NCBI RefSeq assembly: GCF_900044055.2
Contig: NZ_FCOX02000048.1
Span: forward strand, 1 to 57,525
DNA: 57,525 nt
From: Caballeronia calidae
GTDB taxonomy: Bacteria > Pseudomonadota > Gammaproteobacteria > Burkholderiales > Burkholderiaceae
Direction: 5' to 3'
In this document: positions 50,966-57,525 of the stretch, piece by piece
Numbering within the stretch: the first letter of the stretch is position 1
Layout: every line of letters starts with the position of its first letter
Program-made: the position numbers and the translations under genes
Notes under the pieces: generated by a model
What the model saw: only the letters and a program-made list of their open reading frames with translations
Databases searched by the model: none
Told to the model about the DNA's origin: nothing

Positions 50966-52006
50966 ATGAAGGCACTCGTCTATCACGGTCCGGGGAACAA
51001 GTCGCTCGACGAGCGGCCGCAGCCGACGCTCGCCGCCGCCACCGATGCGATCGTTCGCGTGACGCGCACGACCATTTGCGGCACCGATCTGCACATCCTC
51101 AAAGGCGACGTGCCGACCTGCGAGCCAGGCCGCGTGCTGGGGCACGAAGGCGTGGGCATCGTCGAGCAGGCGGGCGCGGCGGTGTCGGCGTTCAAGCCGG
51201 GCGATCACGTGCTGATCTCGTGCATCTCCTCGTGCGGAAAATGCGACGCGTGCCGGCGCGGCATGTATTCGCATTGCGCGACGGGCGGCTGGATACTCGG
51301 CAACAAGATCGACGGCACGCAAGCGGAATATGTCCGCATTCCCCACGCCGATACGAGCCTGTATCCGATCCCGGCGGGCGTCGAGGAAGAGGCGCTCGTC
51401 ATGCTGTCGGACATTCTTCCGACCGGCTTCGAGTGCGGCGTGCTGAACGGCAAGGTACAGCCCGGCAGCACGGTGGCGATCGTCGGCGCGGGGCCGATCG
51501 GTCTTGCTGCCTTGCTCACCGCGCAGTTCTATGCGCCGGCGCAGATCATCATGATCGACCGCGACAAACATCGGCTCGAGGTGGCGAACACCTTCGGCGC
51601 GAGCGCATGCATCGATATCGCGAGCACGGAGCCGGTCGGCGAGATCATGCGTCTCACCGAAGGCGCGGGCGTCGATTGCGCGGTGGAAGCGGTCGGCGTG
51701 CCGTCGTCCTTCGAATTGTGCGAGGAGATCATCGCGGCGGGCGGGACCATCGCGAACGTGGGCGTGCATGGCGTGAAGGCGGATCTGCATCTCGAGAAGC
51801 TCTGGGACCGCAACATCACGATCACCACGCGCCTCGTCGATACCGTCAGCACGCCGATGCTGCTCAAGACCGTGCGCGCGGGCCGGTTGCAGCCGACGAA
51901 GCTCATCACGCACCGCTTCACGCTCGATCAGGTGCTCGATGCCTATGAAACCTTCGGCCACGCGGCGGAAACGAATGCGCTGAAGGTCATTATCGAAGTG
52001 GCCTGA
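50966..52006 (+). CDS. Zinc-dependent alcohol dehydrogenase
   Basis: The 346-residue medium-chain dehydrogenase has the catalytic zinc ligands in TTICGTDLHILKGD and GHEGVG, the four structural-zinc cysteines (CISSCGKCDACRRGMYSHC) and the Rossmann motif VAIVGAGPIGLAALL. It oxidises or reduces an alcohol with NAD(P). The closest forms are the iso-/secondary-alcohol or threonine-dehydrogenase-like enzymes of low-oxygen gene clusters. GGGAG precedes the start. The flavodoxin gene starts 2 bp after its stop. Confidence 0.9.
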   Translation: MKALVYHGPGNKSLDERPQPTLAAATDAIVRVTRTTICGTDLHILKGDVPTCEPGRVLGHEGVGIVEQAGAAVSAFKPGDHVLISCISSCGKCDACRRGMYSHCATGGWILGNKIDGTQAEYVRIPHADTSLYPIPAGVEEEALVMLSDILPTGFECGVLNGKVQPGSTVAIVGAGPIGLAALLTAQFYAPAQIIMIDRDKHRLEVANTFGASACIDIASTEPVGEIMRLTEGAGVDCAVEAVGVPSSFELCEEIIAAGGTIANVGVHGVKADLHLEKLWDRNITITTRLVDTVSTPMLLKTVRAGRLQPTKLITHRFTLDQVLDAYETFGHAAETNALKVIIEVA

Positions 52007-52008
52007 TC

Positions 52009-52530
52009 ATGGAAAGCACGCACCAATCGAAAACGCTCGTGGTGTGCTACTCGCGCACCGGCAGGACACGCGCACTGGGCGCCGCGCTGGCCGCGCGGCT
52101 TCATGCCGATTTCGAAGAGATCACCGAGCCGCTCGATCGCGGCGGCGCGGCCGGCTTCCTGCGTTCGCTTGCGCAAACGGTGTTCGGCTGCGATGTGCGC
52201 GTCGGGGCTGCGCTGAAGGATGTCGCGGCGTACGATGTGGTCGTGATCGGCACGCCGGTGTGGGCCGGGACGCTCAGCGCGCCCGTGCGCGCCTGGCTTG
52301 CCGCGAACCGGCGCAAGCTGCGGCACGTGGCCTTCTTCTGCACGCAGAGCATGCGCCGCGAGACGAACGCGCTGCGCGACATGGCGAGACTCACGGGCAA
52401 GCAGCCGGTCGCGCGCTGCGCGATCGCCGGTCATCCGCGCGCAGCGGACGAGGACCGGCTCGTCGAAGGCTTCGTGGAGCGCATCGAACGCAAGCTCGTG
52501 CGCATCGACAATCTCAAGTGGGCGGCTTGA
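52009..52530 (+). CDS. Flavodoxin-like FMN protein
   Basis: The 173-residue protein has a flavodoxin fold: FMN phosphate loop YSRTGRTRALGAALA, the aromatic-rich second loop IGTPVWAGTLSAPVRAWL, and the third loop FFCTQSM. It could carry electrons or act as an NAD(P)H:quinone-type oxidoreductase. It begins 2 bp after the alcohol dehydrogenase stop and precedes a universal stress gene by 28 bp, all in one rightward operon under the FNR box at 50880. Confidence 0.83.
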   Translation: MESTHQSKTLVVCYSRTGRTRALGAALAARLHADFEEITEPLDRGGAAGFLRSLAQTVFGCDVRVGAALKDVAAYDVVVIGTPVWAGTLSAPVRAWLAANRRKLRHVAFFCTQSMRRETNALRDMARLTGKQPVARCAIAGHPRAADEDRLVEGFVERIERKLVRIDNLKWAA

Positions 52531-52558
52531 ACGCGCAGCCGCGCAAGCAGGCGACATC

Positions 52559-52993
52559 ATGTACCGCAATATCTTCGTGGCTCTCGACGGCAGCGACTGC
52601 GCGCAACGCGCGCTCGACGAAGCGCTGCGCATCGGCGCGGGTGCAAGGGTGCGCGTCGTGCTCGTGCTCGACACGACCGCGCTTTCGTCATTCCCGGTGA
52701 GCTATCGCGCGAGCATGGCCGAGGAGGGACGGCGCACGCTCGATTCCGCGCGCGCACGCCTGACCGAAGCCGGCATCGAGTGCGAAACGGAACTGGCGGA
52801 GACCCGCAACGTGACCGATTCGGTCGCGCAATGCCTGCAGCGCCGCGCGGCGGACATGCCCGCCGATCTCGTCGTGATGGGCACGCATGGCCGCACCGGA
52901 TTGAAGCGGCTCGCGCTCGGCAGCGTTGCGGAGGTGTTCGTCAGGCGCTCAGTGTGTCCGGTGCTGCTCACGCGCGCGTCGAAAGACGTGTAA
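52559..52993 (+). CDS. Universal stress protein (UspA family)
   Basis: A 144-residue single Usp domain starting MYRNIFVALDGSDCAQRALDEAL and containing the nucleotide-binding motif MGTHGRTGLKRLALGSVAEVFVRRSVCPVLL (G-x2-G-x9-G-S). It ends the alcohol dehydrogenase-flavodoxin operon. A start at ATG 52559 fits the fold. It is one of three Usp genes in this block. Confidence 0.92.
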   Translation: MYRNIFVALDGSDCAQRALDEALRIGAGARVRVVLVLDTTALSSFPVSYRASMAEEGRRTLDSARARLTEAGIECETELAETRNVTDSVAQCLQRRAADMPADLVVMGTHGRTGLKRLALGSVAEVFVRRSVCPVLLTRASKDV

Positions 52994-53013
52994 GCAGGTA
53001 TGTGAAAACCACA

Positions 53014-53027
53014 TTGATCTGGATCAA
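53014..53027. promoter_or_regulatory. Perfect FNR/Anr box before DUF1488 gene
   Basis: TTGATCTGGATCAA is a full consensus match, identical to the box at 15927. It lies 73 bp before the DUF1488 start at 53100. Confidence 0.87.
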
Positions 53028-53099
53028 GGCGGCCTCATGATCGATCGCAGACACTGAAGGGATATCTTTTTCGCGTCGCCCCTTGAGCGAGGTACCGGC

Positions 53100-53405
53100 A
53101 TGAACATCACGTTTTTGAGTCAGGCGCCCGTCTATCAGGGCGACGCGCCTTCGCTCACGTTCGCCGCCGTCGCGGACGGCGAGCACGTCGAGTGCACCAT
53201 TTCCGCCGAGGCGCTCGAAGATCACTTCGGCGCCGCGTCATGGCGGGAGGAAGACCTGCAGCGCGCATTCGAGAGCCATCGGTCTTCGATCCAGGGGGCC
53301 GCCGAACAGTTGCTGAGCCGCGTCGGTGCCACCTCGGTCACGCTGCGCAGCGGCTTCTTCCGCTTCCGCGAAGCGCGCGGTCAGACTTCTTCGAGCCGGG
53401 CCTGA
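53100..53405 (+). CDS. DUF1488-family protein
   Basis: The 101-residue protein reads MNITFLSQAPVYQGDAPSLTF, then CTISAEALEDHFGAASWREEDLQRAF and ends in RSGFFRF plus a short polar tail, the pattern of DUF1488 proteins found in Burkholderiaceae. The function is unknown. A perfect FNR box upstream marks it as low-oxygen regulated. Its last 25 bp overlap the end of the convergent fnr gene. Confidence 0.8.
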   Translation: MNITFLSQAPVYQGDAPSLTFAAVADGEHVECTISAEALEDHFGAASWREEDLQRAFESHRSSIQGAAEQLLSRVGATSVTLRSGFFRFREARGQTSSSRA

Positions 53406-54088
53406 TCGAGAATCCGCACGTCCTTGCCGCGCGCGTCGATCACGCCGGCCTTCTGCAGCTTCGAGAACATGCGGCTGACGGTTTCGATCTTCAGCCCGAG
53501 AAAGCTGCCGATTTCCTCGCGCGTCATGCGCAGGACGAACTCCGCGCGCGAATAGCCGCGCGCCTTCATGCGCGTCGAGAGATTCAGCAGGAAGGCCGCG
53601 ACGCGCTGTTCCGCCGTCATCGTGCCGAGCAGCATCATCAGGTTCGATTCGCGCACGATCTCGCTGCTCATCAGACGATGCACATGATGCTGGATCGTCT
53701 TGACCTCGCGGCACAGCAGTTCGAGCAGATCGAAAGGAATGATGCAGACGACGCTGTCTTCCAGCGCGATGGCATCGCATGTGTGATGGTCGGCGCTCAC
53801 GCCGTCGAACCCGAGCGCGTCGCCCGCCAGATGAAAACCCGTGACCTGCTCGTTGCCTTCGCGATGCATGATGACGGTCTTGAAGCAGCCGCTGCGCACG
53901 GCGTAGAGGCTGCGGAACGTATCGCCGCAGCGATACAGCGCTTCGCCGCGCCGCACGGTGCGCGTCGTGCAGATGAGCGCGTCGAGGCGCTCGTAATCGA
54001 CGGTCGACAGGCCCGAGGGCATGCAGACTCGCTGCATCGAGCACGTCGAGCAGCGGGTGCGGGAATTGTCAGCGGGAACGACGAACAT
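53381..54088 (-). CDS. fnr: FNR/Anr oxygen-responsive regulator
   Basis: The 235-residue protein has the full FNR [4Fe-4S] ligand set: Cys13, Cys16 and Cys22 near the N-terminus (RCSTCSMQRVC) and Cys115 (LEDSVVCIIPFD). The 22-to-115 spacing equals the E. coli 29-to-122 spacing. The dimerisation helix (HHVHRLMSSEIVRES) and HTH (TREEIGSFLGLKIETVSRMFSK) follow; Glu202, Ser205 and Arg206 equal E. coli Glu209, Ser212 and Arg213, the residues that read TTGA. AGGAGG precedes the ATG at 54088; the open frame extends farther upstream. Oxygen would disassemble the cluster and stop DNA binding. Confidence 0.93.
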   Translation of the reverse strand: MFVVPADNSRTRCSTCSMQRVCMPSGLSTVDYERLDALICTTRTVRRGEALYRCGDTFRSLYAVRSGCFKTVIMHREGNEQVTGFHLAGDALGFDGVSADHHTCDAIALEDSVVCIIPFDLLELLCREVKTIQHHVHRLMSSEIVRESNLMMLLGTMTAEQRVAAFLLNLSTRMKARGYSRAEFVLRMTREEIGSFLGLKIETVSRMFSKLQKAGVIDARGKDVRILDQARLEEV

Positions 54089-54287
54089 GCTGCGCCTCCT
54101 GTAGGGACAGATTCGCGCAGACGGAACGTGCTTCGGATCAGGAAGCCCGAAGCATCGATGCGCGGCCACGGATTCCATGCACTGCATTATTGGCCGCGCC
54201 ATCTCGAAAATATATCGTCGATGGCGGATCGTGCTGTAGGCGTTCGCGAAGTCGTGTAGGGAAAGCCTTACACGCGTCCCCGCGAGG

Positions 54288-54935
54288 TCAGCCGCTTTCG
54301 TCCTCGAAGAGCCTGTGGCGCACCGCATAGCGCACGAGCGCGGCTTCGTGCGGCATCTGCATCTTCTCCAGGACGCGCGCCTTGTACGTGCTGATGGTCT
54401 TCGCGCTCACGCACAGCGCCTCGCCGATATCGCTGATGGACTCGCCCGCGCACAGCCGCCGGAACACCTCGAACTCGCGGTTCGACAGGCGCTGATGCGG
54501 CAGCGCCTCCGCGGGCTCGGTCAGGCTCTGCGCGAAGCGCTCGGCCATCGCGAGGCTCACGTAGGCGCCGCCCGCGGCCACCTTCGTGACCGCCGCGACC
54601 AGCTCCGCGCTCGCGCTCTCCTTGGTGAGATAGCCCGATGCGCCGGCCTTGAACGCGCGCGCGGCGTATTGCTGCTCCGCATGCATGGTGAGCACGAGAA
54701 TGCGCAGCGCGGGCTTCTCGTCCTTGATCTGCTTGAGCAGGTCGAGGCCGCTGCGCCCCGGCATCGACAGGTCGAGCACGAGTACGTCGGCGTCGGTCGA
54801 GCGTGCGAGCGCGAGCGTGCTCGGCCCGTCGCTGGCTTCGCCGGCGATTTCGAAGCCGCTCGCGTTGCCGAGAATATGGCGCAGACCGTCGCGCACGAGC
54901 GCGTGGTCATCGGCAATCAGCACGTGGATCGTCAT
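54288..54935 (-). CDS. NarL/FixJ-type response regulator
   Basis: The 215-residue protein combines a receiver domain (acidic pocket Asp9-Asp10, phosphoacceptor Asp55 in VLVLDLSMPG, Thr in LVLTMHAE, Lys in GYLTKES) with a C-terminal LuxR HTH (RLSNREFEVFRRLCAGESISDIGEALCVSAKTISTYKARVLEKM). It is the likely partner of the PAS histidine kinase at 55506, two genes upstream in the same direction. Confidence 0.93.
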   Translation of the reverse strand: MTIHVLIADDHALVRDGLRHILGNASGFEIAGEASDGPSTLALARSTDADVLVLDLSMPGRSGLDLLKQIKDEKPALRILVLTMHAEQQYAARAFKAGASGYLTKESASAELVAAVTKVAAGGAYVSLAMAERFAQSLTEPAEALPHQRLSNREFEVFRRLCAGESISDIGEALCVSAKTISTYKARVLEKMQMPHEAALVRYAVRHRLFEDESG

Positions 54936-54952
54936 GGATGCGATTCCGCGCG

Positions 54953-55426
54953 TCAGCCGTTCGCTTCGCGCTGCTCCGCTTCGCGGCCCGGCACCAGCAG
55001 CACCGGACAGCGCGACAGACGCACGAAGCTCTCCGCGACGCTGCCGAGCACGAGACGCCGCCATCCTCGCCGCCCGTGCGTGCCCATGACGATGAGGTCG
55101 GCGCGGAAATCGTCGGCGCAATGGCGGATGCGCTGCGCGATGTCGTCGCCGACATAGTCGACTTCGCAGACCCGCGGCGTGCCTTTCACGCCCGCTTGCG
55201 CCATGCGTTCGGCGGTCATCGCCGAGATCCGCCGGCCTTCTTCGAGCAGGGCATCGCGCAGGTTGGGATAGAACGCGCTCGTCGCATCGTAGGACACCGG
55301 CTGCATGTCGACGACATAGAGCGGCTGGAGCTCGGCGCCGCTCGCGCTCGCGATCTTCAGCGCTTCATCGAAGGCCTGCATGGCGGTCGGGCTGCCGTCG
55401 ATGGGCAAGAGAATGCGGTTGTACAT
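54953..55426 (-). CDS. Universal stress protein (UspA family)
   Basis: A 157-residue single Usp domain (MYNRILLPIDGSPTAMQAFDEALK) with the ATP-binding loop MGTHGRRGWRRLVLGSVAESFVRLSRCPVLLV. An FNR box is 75-88 bp upstream of its start. It lies 17 bp before the response-regulator gene, placing a stress effector between the kinase and its regulator in one leftward operon. Confidence 0.92.
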   Translation of the reverse strand: MYNRILLPIDGSPTAMQAFDEALKIASASGAELQPLYVVDMQPVSYDATSAFYPNLRDALLEEGRRISAMTAERMAQAGVKGTPRVCEVDYVGDDIAQRIRHCADDFRADLIVMGTHGRRGWRRLVLGSVAESFVRLSRCPVLLVPGREAEQREANG

Positions 55427-55500
55427 GACGACCTCGTGATTCGATGTGACGAGACGGCGCGGGCCTGCGTTCGAGTCTACGGAGACATCGTCCGGCGCTG

Positions 55501-55514
55501 TTGACTCAAATCAA
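55501..55514. promoter_or_regulatory. FNR/Anr box before third universal stress gene
   Basis: TTGACTCAAATCAA matches the FNR consensus at 9 of 10 positions. It lies 75 bp before the leftward start at 55426 and overlaps the last codons of the histidine kinase gene. Confidence 0.78.
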
Positions 55515-56576
55515 GGGAATATCGGCGGCGATGCGAAAGCCCTGGCCGGGCGCGCTGTGAAACTCGATGACGCCGCCGAGCTGGCGCACGCGCTCGCTCA
55601 TGCCAAGCAGGCCGAAAGCGCCGATGCCGCGCGGCTGGGCGAGGTCGGCGCCGCGACCGTCGTCCTCGACGGACAAGCGGCAGCGCGAGCGCGCGCAGAT
55701 GATCTCGATGCGTACCTCGCTCGCGCGCGCATGACGCACGACATTGGTGAGGGCTTCCTGCACGAGCCGGAAAACCGACGTGGACGCGATGGTGTCGAAG
55801 CCGGTTTCCTCGCCTTCGATATGCAGATGAATGTCGAGATCGTAGCGCCGGCGAAAGTCGCAGACGAGCCAGTCGATCGCGGCGAAGAGGCCGAGATCGT
55901 CGAGCACGGGCGGGCGCAGGCCGGCCGCGATGCGCCGCACCGAAGCGATGATCGTGTCGATCTGTTCGAGCGATTGCTGTTTGACGCGCACGCCTTGCGC
56001 GGAGGTGTCGAGGATCGACAACTGCATTTTCAGCGCGGCGAGCTGCTGGCCGAGATCGTCGTGCAGTTCCCGCGCGATCGAAGCGCGTTCGTTTTCGAGC
56101 GCGGTCTGCACGTGCGCGGACAACTCGCGGGCGCGTTGCAGTTCCGCGAGACGCAGCCGGTCGGTCATGTCGCGCGTGACCTTGGCGAAGCCGATCAGAT
56201 TGCCATGCGCATCGCGCAGCGCGGTGACGACGACGTTCGCCCAGAAGCGCGTCGAATCCTTGCGAATGCGCCAGCCCTCGTCTTCGATGCGTCCGTCGCG
56301 CGCCGCCGTCGTCAGCTCGATTTCGGGCTTGCCCGCCGCGATATCGTCAGGCGGATAGAAGACGGAAAAATGACGGCCGACGATCTCATGCGCGGCATAA
56401 CCCTTGATTCGCCGCGCGCCGTTGTTCCAGGTCGCGACGTTGCCGTGCGCGTCGAGCAGGAAGATCGCGTAGTCCTGGACCGTGTCCACCAGAAGGCGGA
56501 AAGCCGCGTCCGTTTGCAGTGAAGGCGCGAGCGGTGTGCCTTCGTTATCCGGTTCGGAATCGCAGGAGTTCGTCAT
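55506..56576 (-). CDS. Cytosolic PAS histidine kinase (NarX/DegS type)
   Basis: About 356 residues: a PAS domain with PAC (about 25-145, DYAIFLLDAHGNVATWNNGARRIKGYAAHEIVGRHFSVFY), a HisKA_3 dimerisation domain with phospho-acceptor His172 in ARELHDDLGQQLAALK, and a HATPase domain (VFRLVQEALTNVVRHA, DDGRGAD, GAFGLLGMSERV). There is no membrane helix, so it senses an internal signal. Its partner is likely the NarL-type regulator at 54288. The start is unclear: ATGs at 56576 and 56603 are in frame and neither has a good ribosome site. Confidence 0.9.
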   Translation of the reverse strand: MTNSCDSEPDNEGTPLAPSLQTDAAFRLLVDTVQDYAIFLLDAHGNVATWNNGARRIKGYAAHEIVGRHFSVFYPPDDIAAGKPEIELTTAARDGRIEDEGWRIRKDSTRFWANVVVTALRDAHGNLIGFAKVTRDMTDRLRLAELQRARELSAHVQTALENERASIARELHDDLGQQLAALKMQLSILDTSAQGVRVKQQSLEQIDTIIASVRRIAAGLRPPVLDDLGLFAAIDWLVCDFRRRYDLDIHLHIEGEETGFDTIASTSVFRLVQEALTNVVRHARASEVRIEIICARSRCRLSVEDDGRGADLAQPRGIGAFGLLGMSERVRQLGGVIEFHSAPGQGFRIAADIPLI

Positions 56577-56621
56577 CGTTGCAATGGGCAAGCGCGCATG
56601 CAACGCACGACGCGTCGCGTT

Positions 56622-56852
56622 TTATTGCGCGGTCAGCTGAAAAGGCGGCAAGGGCATTTCGTCGCCGTCGAGGAAGGCGGTGGCGCACCGGACTGCGAAA
56701 CCGAGCGCGCCGTCCTTGCTGGCGAATGCGCCCAGATTGCCCAGCGAGGTCGCGTGACCGTCCTCTTCGAGAATCGAAGCCGTCGCGACGAATGCTTTGC
56801 CCTTGCGTGTGACGGAGGGCTGAAAGGCCGCTCCCCGATGATAGATGATCAT
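56622..56852 (-). CDS. Small 76-residue protein of unknown function
   Basis: The frame reads MIIYHRGAAFQPSVTRKGKAF, then SILEEDGHATSLGNLGAFAS and ends MPLPPFQLTAQ. It looks like a small soluble alpha/beta protein without signal or Cys-rich sites. Similar proteins are, as far as I recall, common and unassigned in Burkholderia. The stop lies 45 bp before the histidine-kinase ATG at 56576, so both may be co-transcribed. The ribosome site is weak. Its promoter region ends at the insertion element that begins just upstream (about 56935 onward). Confidence 0.6.
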   Translation of the reverse strand: MIIYHRGAAFQPSVTRKGKAFVATASILEEDGHATSLGNLGAFASKDGALGFAVRCATAFLDGDEMPLPPFQLTAQ

Positions 56853-56986
56853 AGGTTTTTCTCGTCGAAATGATCGAAGGCGCGAGCGGCGTGCGTGCCG
56901 CCGCGCGCCCGGGATGGAGCGTGCTAGGAGTATGCGCGGCAGAAATCTGATGTCATCCGGCCGAGCCGGGTAAGCGTTGTTAGGAG

Positions 56987-57525
56987 ATGCCAATAAGCTA
57001 TCTTCCCTACGAGCCGCAGCAGCAGATGTTGCTGCCCCACGCGCTGCAAGACTGGCTGCCTGAAGGGCACCTGGCCTATTACATCAGCGACACGGTGGAT
57101 TCGCTCGACCTGTCAAGCTTCCATGCGCGGTATGCGGGCGGCGGCCCGCGCAATCAACCCTTTCATCCGGCGATGATGGTGAAGGTGCTCGTCTACGGCT
57201 ATGCGACCGGGGTGTTCTCGTCGCGCAAGCTGGCCAGGAAGCTGCATGAAGATGTCGCGTTCCGGGTCCTCGCCGCGGGCAACTATCCGGCGCATCGCAC
57301 GCTTTGCGACTTTCGCGCCTTTCACTTGAAGGAACTGTCGGACCTGTTTGTGCAAGTGGTGAAGCTGGCCAAGGAATGCGGACTGGTCAAGCTCGGGACG
57401 ATTGCCGTTGACGGCACGAAGATCAAGGCCAATGCGTCGCGTCATAAGGCGATGAGTTACGAGCGGATGAAGAAAGCCGAGCTGGAACTCAAAGAACAGA
57501 TCGATGCGCTGCTGGCCAAGGCGAA
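56987..57525 (+). mobile_element. IS1182-type transposase gene, cut by window edge
   Basis: From the ATG at 56987 (after TAGGAG) the frame is open to the window edge, giving about 179 codons without a stop. It reads MPISYLPYEPQQQMLLPHAL, then DWLPEGHLAYYISDTVDSLD, FHPAMMVKVLVYGYATGVFSSRKLARKL and CDFRAFHLKELSDLF, and later IAVDGTKIKANAS, the first catalytic Asp region. This is the N-terminal half of an IS1182-family DDE transposase (helical domain plus start of the RNase H-like domain). The left inverted repeat must lie between 56853 and 56986 but I cannot define it without the right end. Confidence 0.85.

Overview
This high-GC window reads like a secondary replicon of a Burkholderia sensu lato bacterium (Paraburkholderia/Caballeronia type). 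The clues are codon use strongly biased to G/C, the ben-cat organisation, tandem universal stress proteins, CBS-BON proteins and paired small secreted proteins. No species can be fixed from sequence alone. No tRNA, rRNA or CRISPR array was seen. Both edges cut genes: a Gly/His/Asp repeat protein on the left and an IS1182-type transposase on the right.

Layout. 0-8.3 kb: accessory secreted and orphan genes (repeat protein, trypsin-like protease, META-domain protein, an unknown protein with a PD-(D/E)XK-like motif, a GT4 glycosyltransferase, a MetQ-like binding protein, a lipoprotein). 8.5-11.7 kb: a phaJ-phaC-phaZ cassette whose synthase is of the class II (medium-chain-length) Pseudomonas type. 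11.8-13.6 kb: a convergent acyl-CoA dehydrogenase. 13.7-19.4 kb: a low-oxygen/stress block (two CBS-BON proteins, hemerythrin, small proteins, flavohemoprotein). 19.8-22.0 kb: class II aldolase plus MFS transporter. 22.0-26.9 kb: LysR regulator and ssuADCB alkanesulfonate operon. 26.9-31.8 kb: Lrp regulator, amino-acid permease, aromatic aminotransferase and an AMP-dependent ligase. 31.8-37.1 kb: a carnitine-dehydrogenase-like gene, a BKACE enzyme, an MFS transporter, a Crp/Fnr regulator, a 4HBT thioesterase and an SDR. 37.2-47.7 kb: the full benzoate-to-muconolactone pathway (benE, catC, catB, catR, catA, benABCD, a RidA gene, benK). 47.7-49.9 kb: a solo LuxR regulator with small genes. 49.9-56.9 kb: a second low-oxygen block (universal stress proteins, alcohol dehydrogenase, flavodoxin, DUF1488 protein, an FNR protein, a NarL-type regulator and a PAS histidine kinase).

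How the parts work together. The two low-oxygen blocks (13.7-16.7 kb and 49.9-55.5 kb) are tied by a common signal: seven 14-bp palindromes of the form TTGAY-N4-RTCAR placed about 60-120 bp before start codons. The window also encodes an FNR with the cluster cysteines at C13/C16/C22/C115 and the E-x2-S-R recognition residues expected to read that sequence. This resembles the low-oxygen-activated (lxa) locus described in B. cenocepacia. In the aromatic block, CatR-type operators (ATAC-N7-GTAT) lie before catB and, as two imperfect copies 21 bp apart, between catR and catA.
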